From an uncultured Lachnospiraceae bacterium (lineage in GTDB: Bacteria > Bacillota > Clostridia > Lachnospirales > Lachnospiraceae): 20,256 nt of DNA. Location of the stretch: NCBI GenBank assembly GCA_910589635.1, contig CAJUTD010000054.1:1-20256 (forward strand). The letters run 5' to 3'. The notes beneath the pieces were generated by a model. The model worked only from the letters and a program-made list of their open reading frames with translations, was not told where the DNA came from and ran no database searches. Both the position numbers and the translations under genes were made by a program. Positions within the stretch are counted from its first letter, which is position 1. Every line of letters begins with the position of its first letter. Below are positions 8,204 through 14,650 of the stretch, piece by piece.

Positions 8204-9418
8204 TTATAATTTTTGAATACGTTCTAATGCGGCAAGCGTGTTCTCGTAGGTGCCAAATGCGGTCAGCCTGAAATAGCCTTCTCCGCTGGGTCCAAAGCCG
8301 GAACCGGGCGTACCCACGACATTCGCATTACCCAGAAGATAATCAAAGAACTCCCAGGACGTCATCTTATCTGGCGTCTTGAGCCAGATATAGGGCGCAT
8401 TGACGCCGCCAAATACCGTGTAGCCTGCATCCTGTAAGCCTTTCTTGATCGTGGACGCATTCTTCATATAATAAGCAACTTGTTCTTTGAGCTGTGCTTT
8501 TCCCTCTGGACTATAAGTTGCCTCCCCGGCACGCTGCACAATGTATGGCGCACCGTTAAATTTCGTCCCATGGCGACGGGCCCACATCGCATTTAAAGAA
8601 ACTTCCCCGCATTTCAAATCTTTGGGCACCACGGCATAGCCGAGACGCACGCCGGTGAAGCCGGCATTCTTAGAAAAACTCTTGAGCTCGATCGCGCATG
8701 TCTTCGCACCTTCACACTCATAAATGGAATGAGCCACATCATCTTCTGATATGTATGCCTCATAAGCGCCGTCATAGATAATCACTGCTCCAACTTTATT
8801 GGCATAATTGACCCAGTCCTGCAACTGTGCTTTCGTAATCGTAGTCCCGGTAGGATTATTGGGCAGGCAAAGATAAATCATATCCGGCGTCTCTTTGGGA
8901 AACTCCGGCACAAACTGATTGTCCATCGTGCAGGGCATATAGATAACGTCGCTCCATGTTTCGGAAGCAGCATCGTATACGCCTGTTCTGCCTGACATAA
9001 CATTGGAATCCACATAGACCGGATAGACCGGGTCACAAACTGCTATACGGTTCTTCGGTCCAAAAATTTCCTGAATATTGGCAGAATCGCTCTTCGCACC
9101 GTCGGAGACAAAAATTTCATCTGCTGAGATGTCGCATCCTCTGGATCTATAGTCATGTTCCACAATCGCATTGCGCAGAAAATCATAACCCAAATCCGGG
9201 GCGTACCCTCGAAACGTCTCGGCCTTCGCCATCTCGTCCACTGCTTTATGCATAGCTTCAATGACCGCCGGAGCCAGGGGCTGCGTCACATCCCCGATTC
9301 CCAGGCGAATGATATCTTTGTCCGGGTTCGCCTCGGTAAAAGCCGCTACTTTCTTACCTATCGTACTAAACAAATAACTTCCCGGTAACTTCTGGTAATT
9401 CTCGTTAATCTGAAACAT
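8204..9418 (-). CDS. dapL: LL-diaminopimelate aminotransferase DapL
   Basis: DapL is a cytosolic PLP enzyme that converts tetrahydrodipicolinate to LL-2,6-diaminopimelate in one step, bypassing the succinylase, acetylase and dehydrogenase branches of lysine synthesis. The 404-residue product has the usual family length. Visible signatures are the N-terminal YLFSTIGKKV, GIGDVTQPLAP at 40-50, CLPNNPTGTT at 184-193, and SFSKNAGFTGVRLGY at 247-261, with K250 as the Schiff-base lysine. R384 in GYFRLTAFG fits the carboxylate-binding arginine. AAGGAGG sits just before the ATG. The gene follows dapF, which carries out the next step, after a 97-nt gap; a TATAAT-like box at 9507-9502 lacks a good -35, so an internal promoter is uncertain. 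A strong terminator ends the transcript. Confidence 0.97.
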   Translation of the reverse strand: MFQINENYQKLPGSYLFSTIGKKVAAFTEANPDKDIIRLGIGDVTQPLAPAVIEAMHKAVDEMAKAETFRGYAPDLGYDFLRNAIVEHDYRSRGCDISADEIFVSDGAKSDSANIQEIFGPKNRIAVCDPVYPVYVDSNVMSGRTGVYDAASETWSDVIYMPCTMDNQFVPEFPKETPDMIYLCLPNNPTGTTITKAQLQDWVNYANKVGAVIIYDGAYEAYISEDDVAHSIYECEGAKTCAIELKSFSKNAGFTGVRLGYAVVPKDLKCGEVSLNAMWARRHGTKFNGAPYIVQRAGEATYSPEGKAQLKEQVAYYMKNASTIKKGLQDAGYTVFGGVNAPYIWLKTPDKMTSWEFFDYLLGNANVVGTPGSGFGPSGEGYFRLTAFGTYENTLAALERIQKL

Positions 9419-9515
9419 AATATCCTCCTTTTTCTCTCATAATTTATATTTAGAAAATTACGAAATAAACAAATAACATCATTTCAAGAAATCATTCTAT
9501 TATTATACTTACTGA

Positions 9516-10364
9516 TTAGATTTCCTTTGGCAGCTCGATTTCGCCGTCAAAGACGGTCACGGCCGGCCCGGTCATGTAAACAGGCGCTTCCCCGCCTGCC
9601 CAGGCAATCTCAAGCTCGCCACCTATGAGCTGAATGGTAACCTCATTGCCGGTCTTTCCATTTAAAATAGCGGCGACTGCCGTTGCGCACGCCCCCGTCC
9701 CACAGGCAAGCGTCTCTCCACTGCCACGCTCCCACACGCGCATACGCAGTGTGGACTTATCAATGACATTCACAAATTCTGTGTTAATTCGTTTGGGGAA
9801 CCGCGAATGATTCTCAAAGGCAGGTCCAATGGCCTCCAGGTTAAGTTCACGTACATCTTCCTCAAGGAGGATAACGCAGTGGGGATTGCCCATGGACACC
9901 GCGGTCATCTCATATATTTTTCCTTCCACTTCAATCGGCCCACTGATAACCTGCTCCGTATCTGCTTTGACCGGAATCTCTGATGCTGTAAGGCAGGGCG
10001 CGCCCATATTTACTTTGACCCGGGACACTTTGCCGTCTTCCAGAGACAGTTCTAAATATTTAATCCCGGCAAGCGTATCTATACTGATCTGTTTCTTATC
10101 CGTCATACCGCGCTCGTAAACATACTTCGCCACACAGCGGATAGCGTTTCCGCACATCTCTCCCTGGGAGCCATCTGCATTATACATCGCCATTTCAAAA
10201 TCGGCACACTCCGAATGTTTAATCAGAATCAGCCCATCCGCCCCGATGCCAAAATGCCTGTCACTGACAAATTTGGACACTTCTACCGGATTGGGCACTT
10301 GTTCTTGCAAACAATTGACATAAATATAATCGTTACCTGCCCCTTGCATTTTTGTAAATTTCAT
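9516..10364 (-). CDS. dapF: diaminopimelate epimerase DapF
   Basis: DapF interconverts LL- and meso-diaminopimelate without a cofactor, supplying meso-DAP for peptidoglycan and lysine. The 282-residue length is normal. The N-terminal MQGAGNDYIYV and the two catalytic cysteines, C71 in GEMCGNAIRC and C221 in LACGTGACA, are intact, and GSGET precedes the second cysteine. The start is supported by AAAGGAG 6-7 nt upstream. The gene lies 47 nt after the ANTAR regulator with no terminator in between, so it could be read from the upstream hisA-glnA transcript. Pairing with dapL makes a lysine/cell-wall unit; spore cortex also needs meso-DAP. Confidence 0.97.
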   Translation of the reverse strand: MKFTKMQGAGNDYIYVNCLQEQVPNPVEVSKFVSDRHFGIGADGLILIKHSECADFEMAMYNADGSQGEMCGNAIRCVAKYVYERGMTDKKQISIDTLAGIKYLELSLEDGKVSRVKVNMGAPCLTASEIPVKADTEQVISGPIEVEGKIYEMTAVSMGNPHCVILLEEDVRELNLEAIGPAFENHSRFPKRINTEFVNVIDKSTLRMRVWERGSGETLACGTGACATAVAAILNGKTGNEVTIQLIGGELEIAWAGGEAPVYMTGPAVTVFDGEIELPKEI

Positions 10365-10411
10365 ATGTTACTCCTTTCTCTCGCAATGCTGATTAGGTAT
10401 AAGTTATGCAA

Positions 10412-10954
10412 TTACCGGAACATACTGAGAATCATCTGCGCTGTCTCCGCCAGGTCGGTTGCGCTGTCCATGCTGCTTTTTTGCATATAACGATGCGCTT
10501 CCTCTTCCGTCATATTATTGCGCGCCATCAGGACTTCCTTGGCTTTTTGTATCATCTCTTTCTCTTCCTCGCTGCGCCTGGCGGGACGGCTTTTCTTCCT
10601 GCGCCTGCGCATCAGAGAATTTGCCATCATCTCCAACGTGGCCACAAGCTCATGCACTTTTAAAGGCATCGTCAAAGAGACAACATTTTCGGCCTTCCCT
10701 TCTTCCCACAGACCTGGCGGCGCCACTACAAGCATCTGAAAATGCAGCGGCAGATATTCCCTCAGCTGTATGTACATCATGTCTTGCAACCGCCCTGCAC
10801 AGACAATGATCCCCTCCTCCAGCATATCCGCATGCTGCAACGCCTGCGCGCCAGACGTACACACAGCATTTACACGAAACCCATTTTTTACTAAAATACT
10901 TTTTATACTTTTGGCATTTTCCATTTTAGGAAATGCGACAATTATATTAATCAA
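10412..10954 (-). CDS. ANTAR-domain RNA-binding antiterminator with a degenerate receiver
   Basis: The 180-residue product has an N-terminal receiver-like fold (about 1-115) and a C-terminal ANTAR helical domain (about 126-180, with AKEVLMARNNMTEEEAHRYM and an ATDLAETAQMIL end). The acidic pocket and phospho-acceptor Asp expected around residues 9-10 and 52-54 are absent (VAFPKM, IIVCAGRL), so it is a pseudo-receiver, probably controlled by a ligand or a partner. ANTAR proteins bind paired hairpins in nascent RNA and prevent termination. The gene lies 18 nt after glnA, a pairing known in clostridia where the regulator controls nitrogen genes. The start is a TTG: GGAGG lies 7 nt before it and no in-frame ATG fits. 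A basic linker (RRRRKKSRPARR, 116-127) separates the two domains. Confidence 0.9.
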   Translation of the reverse strand: MINIIVAFPKMENAKSIKSILVKNGFRVNAVCTSGAQALQHADMLEEGIIVCAGRLQDMMYIQLREYLPLHFQMLVVAPPGLWEEGKAENVVSLTMPLKVHELVATLEMMANSLMRRRRKKSRPARRSEEEKEMIQKAKEVLMARNNMTEEEAHRYMQKSSMDSATDLAETAQMILSMFR

Positions 10955-10972
10955 AACACTTCCTCCATGAAG

Positions 10973-12304
10973 CTATATTTTGTACAGATAATTGTCAATT
11001 TCCCAGCTTGTTACTTGTTTACAATAATCCGCCCATTCCGCGCGCTTCTCCTCTACATATTTATCCGAAATATGATCTCCCAACACACGGCAGAGCAGCG
11101 GATCCTTTTCCAGTTCATCCACGGCCTGATTTAAGTCGGCCGGCAAAGCTGTAATTTCGAGAGCCTCCCGCTCCTCCTTTGTCATATCCATAACGCTGTT
11201 GCTGACAGGTTCGGGCGGCATAATCTTATGTTCAATACCGTCGAGCCCGGCCGCGAGACACACAGCAAAGGCAAGGTAAGGATTGGCCGCCGGGTCTGGG
11301 CTTCTCAGCTCAATCCTTGTGGATTCTCCCCGCTCCACGGGAATACGGATCAATGGCCGCCTATGGCTCTCCGACCAGGTAATATGAATAGGCGCCTCAA
11401 ATCCCGGCACGAGACGTTTATAGGAATTTACCAACGGATTTGTCACAGCCGTCATACCGCGCATGTGTTTCATCAGGCCGCCAATAAAGTAATATGCTTC
11501 TTTGCTCAGTCCGCGGGCGTCCATAGGATCGGCAAAAATATTTTTGCCGTCTTTTGTCACAGAGATGTTGAGATGCATACCGGAACCGTTGATGCCATCT
11601 TTTGGCTTAGGCATAAAACTTGCAAACAGTCCAAACCGCTTGGCAATGGTCTTCACCGCCAGCTTAAAGGTCATAATATTGTCCGCTGTCCTCAATGCCT
11701 CGTCGTACCTAAAATCAATGCGATGTTGTGCGGGAGCCGCCTCGTGGTGGGATGACTCAATTTCAAATCCCATATCCTCTAACGTCAGCACCATATCACG
11801 TCTCGCATTCTCTCCCAAATCTATCGGCCCTACATCGAAAAATCCTGCCCGCTCATGCGAGACAGTGGTGGGCGCTCCGTCCTCATCCGTATGGAAGAGG
11901 AAGAACTCGCATTCAGGCCCCACGTCCAACTGATAGCCACGCTCCGCCGCCCTGGCAAGCACTCGCTTTAAAATATAGCGGGGATCTCCCTCAAATGGCG
12001 TATGATCCGGGCGGTAAATATCACAGATAATACGCGCCACCTTGCCCTGCTGGGGGCGCCATGGGAAAATTGCAAACGTATCAAGGTCTGGATAGAGATA
12101 CATATCCGACGCCTCAATCCGCACAAATCCCTCAATGGAGGAAGCGTCAAAAATGCAGCGGTTGTCTAACGCTTTCTCCAACTGGCTCTTGGTAATCGCC
12201 ACATTTTTGAACATCCCAAACATATCTGTAAATTGCAGGCGGATGAACTCTACATCTTCCTCCTCAACCATGCGGATAATGTCTTGTTTTGTATAATTAC
12301 TCAT
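10973..12304 (-). CDS. glnA: glutamine synthetase, type I alpha
   Basis: This enzyme makes glutamine from glutamate, ammonia and ATP as a cytosolic dodecamer and is central to nitrogen assimilation. The 443-residue length fits the GSI-alpha class, which lacks the insertion and adenylylation site of GSI-beta. Motifs seen: catalytic loop FDASSIEGF at 52-60, metal ligands E131 and E133 in GPECEFF, E188 in HHEAAPAQH, H244 in GSGMHLNIS, the glutamate-flap segment NSYKRLVPGFEAP with E303, and RIELRSPDPAANPYLAFA at 330-347. Its ATG overlaps the end of the DUF4349 gene by 8 nt (ATGAGTAA), implying coupled translation. The ANTAR regulator follows directly. Confidence 0.97.
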   Translation of the reverse strand: MSNYTKQDIIRMVEEEDVEFIRLQFTDMFGMFKNVAITKSQLEKALDNRCIFDASSIEGFVRIEASDMYLYPDLDTFAIFPWRPQQGKVARIICDIYRPDHTPFEGDPRYILKRVLARAAERGYQLDVGPECEFFLFHTDEDGAPTTVSHERAGFFDVGPIDLGENARRDMVLTLEDMGFEIESSHHEAAPAQHRIDFRYDEALRTADNIMTFKLAVKTIAKRFGLFASFMPKPKDGINGSGMHLNISVTKDGKNIFADPMDARGLSKEAYYFIGGLMKHMRGMTAVTNPLVNSYKRLVPGFEAPIHITWSESHRRPLIRIPVERGESTRIELRSPDPAANPYLAFAVCLAAGLDGIEHKIMPPEPVSNSVMDMTKEEREALEITALPADLNQAVDELEKDPLLCRVLGDHISDKYVEEKRAEWADYCKQVTSWEIDNYLYKI

Positions 12305-13544
12305 GATGGCTGCCCTCTTCTTTCCTGTTCTCTGCTAAATGGGAATCCTCCGGTTTTACTTCCGGCTGCCCAGGCCGTATCGGGTTCGCTCCCATCTGCG
12401 GCTGCCCGGACTGTACCGGATTGGCTGCCGGCTGGCCGGGCTGGACTGTCCCCATCTGCGGCTGGCCGGGTGGGACTGTTCCCTGCCTCCTTTGCCCATT
12501 CTGATACGCCTGCATCACCTGCTGTCTCTTTTGCGCTGATTTTGCCTGCTGTTTTTTCACAAATTTTACAATCAGCCAAACGATTAGAAACAGAAGCAGA
12601 AGTTTATACCAGTGCAGTATGAAGAAAAACAGGAGGTTTTCAAAGAATTTCAACATATTATTCCAGCTCTTAGCAAGTACGTCGCCAAGCCTCTGTGGAA
12701 AACTGGTGCCGCTTTCTTCATAGACGGCAACCTCGCTAATACTGACATTTACAATACTATAGGACGCGTCTGTGTCAATCACCGACATCTCGCTCTTTGT
12801 TCTCGCAATATCTAAAGATAATTCCGTAAGTTTCTCCTGAATGGCAAGCATGGCATTATCCTCTGACACCTCGTCAAACATCTTTAAATAGCGCGCATAT
12901 TCCGCTTCGTAAATCTCTAACTCTGCTTTCAGCGTGCCATACTGCCTTGTCATGTTTGTGACTTTGGAATTGCTCTCTGTGACTTTGCCAAGCCCTTCTG
13001 TCTGCTCCATAAAATCCTGATAAGAGTCCGAAGGGATTCTCGCCGTAGCCCGAAAAGACCTGGGATCCGCCTTGCCGTAAGAGCTCTCTTCCGTATATTT
13101 GCTGCCGCCGCCATAGCTCTGCTCATTTTCCAGGAACCCACCATATTCCTGCACAGTTTCTTTCAAGGAGCGCACAGCCGTCTCATATTCTATGGCGTCA
13201 ATCGCTACTGACCCTTCGTAAACTAATTTCTTATCCTTCCCCTCAAGAGGGAATGCGCCGTCTTTGCCCTTGTCATTGGCAGACTCTCCCTCTGCCGCTC
13301 CCGATGCATTATCCTCTGCATCTTGTGCCCCAGCAACATCCTCTGCCGCCGCATCATCAGCAACATCCTCTGCCTCCATGCTCTTTGTATTTTCATATGC
13401 GTCAAAACCAATCTCTTCGTCAGCCGAAGCTGTCGCCTCATCAAATGGCGTACCGCCGCAGCCTGCAAGAACTGCCGTAGACATACACACTGCGAAAAGC
13501 ATTGCCCTCAGACGAATCCATCTTCCCGTTTCTTTTGTCCTCAT
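12297..13544 (-). CDS. DUF4349-family membrane-anchored lipoprotein
   Basis: The 415-residue product has a lipoprotein signal (hydrophobic residues about 10-27, lipobox LAGC with C29). An acidic Ala/Glu/Asp-rich spacer (about 33-98) follows, then a DUF4349-like extracellular region (about 105-285) with a coiled-coil stretch (about 200-255), one strong transmembrane helix (about 302-328) and a cytoplasmic tail of Gln/Arg and PGQP repeats. The function of the family is unknown; an envelope-sensing role is only a guess. I chose the ATG at 13544 over an upstream TTG at 13565 because GGAGG lies 8 nt before it and it forms an ATGA overlap with the hisA stop. Its stop overlaps glnA by 8 nt. Such close coupling of a membrane lipoprotein to hisA and glnA is unusual. 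Confidence 0.88.
   Translation of the reverse strand: MRTKETGRWIRLRAMLFAVCMSTAVLAGCGGTPFDEATASADEEIGFDAYENTKSMEAEDVADDAAAEDVAGAQDAEDNASGAAEGESANDKGKDGAFPLEGKDKKLVYEGSVAIDAIEYETAVRSLKETVQEYGGFLENEQSYGGGSKYTEESSYGKADPRSFRATARIPSDSYQDFMEQTEGLGKVTESNSKVTNMTRQYGTLKAELEIYEAEYARYLKMFDEVSEDNAMLAIQEKLTELSLDIARTKSEMSVIDTDASYSIVNVSISEVAVYEESGTSFPQRLGDVLAKSWNNMLKFFENLLFFFILHWYKLLLLFLIVWLIVKFVKKQQAKSAQKRQQVMQAYQNGQRRQGTVPPGQPQMGTVQPGQPAANPVQSGQPQMGANPIRPGQPEVKPEDSHLAENRKEEGSHHE
12351..12476 (-). repeat. tandem Pro/Gly/Gln-rich repeats in the DUF4349 protein tail
   Basis: Residues 357-398 consist of about four 10-residue units related to VPPGQPQMGT (VQPGQPAANP, VQSGQPQMGA, then an RPGQPE end). The DNA shows matching 30-bp units. 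The tail is predicted to be disordered and cytoplasmic, and copy number may vary between strains. Confidence 0.8.
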
Positions 13545-14329
13545 TGTCTTTCCTCCCTGCTGCAAAACTTACATACCTCATCAAAATCCATCGCACCCCC
13601 GAATAAACCAAGGGCGCTGCCTATCGTTACATTGAGCCTGCCCCTGCCAAGTTCCTGCAAAAGCCTTAAATCGTCAAAATTCCCCACGCCGCCGGCATAA
13701 GTAATCGGAATCTGCCCCCAATCTCCTAACAACTTCACCAAGTCCTCTTCAATCCCTCGGGCTTTCCCTTCCACATCTACCGCGTGAATGAGGAACTCAT
13801 CCGCAAATTCCGCAAGTCGGCCTAACAGGGAAACGTCTATCGTTTCCTGAGTAAACCGCTGCCAACGGTCTGTCACAATATAGTAATCATCGCCCTTCCT
13901 GCGGCAGCTCAAATCCAAAACCAAACGCTCCCTGCCAACCGCAGCTACAAGGCGTTTTAAATTCTCATAGTTCACCATACCGTCTCGAAACACATAGGAA
14001 GTGACAATCACATGGCTTGCCCCCGCATCCAGAAATACTCCTGCATTGTCGGCAGTAATGCCGCCTCCAATCTGCATACCGCCGGAATAGGCCTGTAATG
14101 CCAGCATAGCCTGCTCTCTCGTCGCATTATAAAATTCGCTTCCCACAGGGTTCAGGAGAATGATGTGTCCACCTTTGATATGACGCTGCCGGTATAATTT
14201 TGCAAAAAACGCCGCGTCCTGCTCTGCGACAAAGTTCTCTTTCGCCTGATTATTTTCGTCTCTGAGACTGCCCCCGACAATCTGCTTCACCTTTCCATTA
14301 TGAATATCTATACACGGCCGAAATTCCAT
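13541..14329 (-). CDS. hisA: eukaryotic-type HisA (ProFAR isomerase)
   Basis: HisA opens the ribose ring of ProFAR to give PRFAR in histidine synthesis. The 262-residue product is a TIM-barrel sequence opening with RPCIDIHNGKVKQIVGGSL, which resembles yeast HIS6 and plant HisA (CIDxHxGxVKQIVGGxL) more than the usual bacterial PAIDLxxGxxVRL. D8 and D139 (in LVLDLSCRR) are the likely catalytic pair; phosphate-binding segments are IGGGITADNA at 87-96 and TYAGGVGNFDDL with a later TIGSALGLFGG. AGGAGG precedes the ATG by 6 nt. No other his gene is in the window. The gene leads an operon with the DUF4349 lipoprotein, glnA and the ANTAR regulator, and its TGA overlaps the next ATG. A related side reaction cannot be excluded. 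Confidence 0.9.
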   Translation of the reverse strand: MEFRPCIDIHNGKVKQIVGGSLRDENNQAKENFVAEQDAAFFAKLYRQRHIKGGHIILLNPVGSEFYNATREQAMLALQAYSGGMQIGGGITADNAGVFLDAGASHVIVTSYVFRDGMVNYENLKRLVAAVGRERLVLDLSCRRKGDDYYIVTDRWQRFTQETIDVSLLGRLAEFADEFLIHAVDVEGKARGIEEDLVKLLGDWGQIPITYAGGVGNFDDLRLLQELGRGRLNVTIGSALGLFGGAMDFDEVCKFCSREERQ

Positions 14330-14351
14330 CCCGTCCTCCTCAACGATTCAT

Positions 14352-14501
14352 TCACTGACATCCAAACGCAAAGTACCTTCCCAGCTTGAAAGCCTTGTTT
14401 CCATACGCAAAGTACCTTCCTAGCTTGAAAGCCTTGTTTCCATACGCAAAGTACCTTCCTAGCTTGAAAGCCTTGTTTCCATTATAAGCAAAAACCATCA
14501 T
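14352..14501 (-). other. 49-codon open frame made of 13-residue repeats (doubtful gene)
   Basis: An ATG at 14501 opens a frame that reads NGNKAFKLGRYFAY and then repeats a 13-residue unit (YGNKAFKLGRYFA) through the three DNA repeats, ending in FGCQ and TGA. No ribosome binding site precedes the ATG, and the predicted hisA transcript begins downstream of it. A second frame is also open through the repeats (WKQGFQARKVLCV units). The DNA repeat is probably selected as DNA or RNA, not as protein. Confidence 0.2.
14364..14482. repeat. three tandem copies of a 39-bp repeat in the hisA leader
   Basis: The block CGCAAAGTACCTTCC starts at 14367, 14406 and 14445, exactly 39 bp apart, and is followed each time by a conserved AGCTTGAAAGCCTTGTTTC. 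Copies 2 and 3 are identical; copy 1 differs by a C for T in CCAGC/CTAGC and at its outer edge. There are no unique spacers, so it is not a CRISPR array. On the minus-strand RNA each copy can form a small hairpin, CUUUC pairing with GGAAG around a 6-nt loop. Confidence 0.95.
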
Positions 14502-14509
14502 TTGCACAA
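14481..14509 (-). promoter_or_regulatory. candidate sigma-A promoter of the hisA-DUF4349-glnA-ANTAR operon
   Basis: On the minus strand TTGTGC (14509-14504) is followed after 17 nt by a consensus TATAAT (14486-14481). The start site would lie near 14474, so the three 39-bp repeats would form almost the whole leader RNA before the hisA ribosome binding site. Confidence 0.6.
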
Positions 14510-14578
14510 CAGAAATCTTTTATTAGCTTTCCTTAACACACTCAGTAGTAAAATTTATAAACAAAATCTCATCAGTCG

Positions 14579-14607
14579 TTGACAGTTTTCATCTTTTTTG
14601 TTAAAAT
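14579..14607 (+). promoter_or_regulatory. sigma-A promoter of guaB
   Basis: A consensus TTGACA (14579-14584), a 17-nt spacer and TAAAAT (14602-14607) lie about 44 nt before the guaB ATG. This is the best promoter in the window and fits a highly expressed housekeeping gene. Confidence 0.82.
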
Positions 14608-14650
14608 CGTGGGAATAACATTAAAATATTTAAGAAAGTGAGGAAGAAAA

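Larger units (their letters stand above)
14330..14650. other. divergent intergenic region between hisA and guaB
   Basis: These 321 bases hold the hisA-side promoter and leader with a three-copy 39-bp tandem repeat (14364-14482), and the guaB promoter (14579-14607). The stretch 14510-14578 is AT-rich and shows no clear site. Confidence 0.8.

Noticed and set aside
9502..9507. TATAAT box as a separate dapL promoter
   Set aside because: No acceptable -35 hexamer is found 16-18 nt upstream, and AT-rich gaps give such boxes by chance.
10965..10982. ATG start at about 10965 for the ANTAR gene
   Set aside because: That ATG is out of frame and reaches a stop after five codons; the TTG at 10954 has a well-spaced GGAGG.
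13545..13565. Longer DUF4349 protein starting at TTG 13565
   Set aside because: The extension covers the ribosome binding site of the ATG at 13544, which also forms the ATGA overlap with hisA.
14364..14482. CRISPR-like array
   Set aside because: The three units are directly adjacent with no unique spacers and no cas genes nearby; this is a simple tandem repeat.
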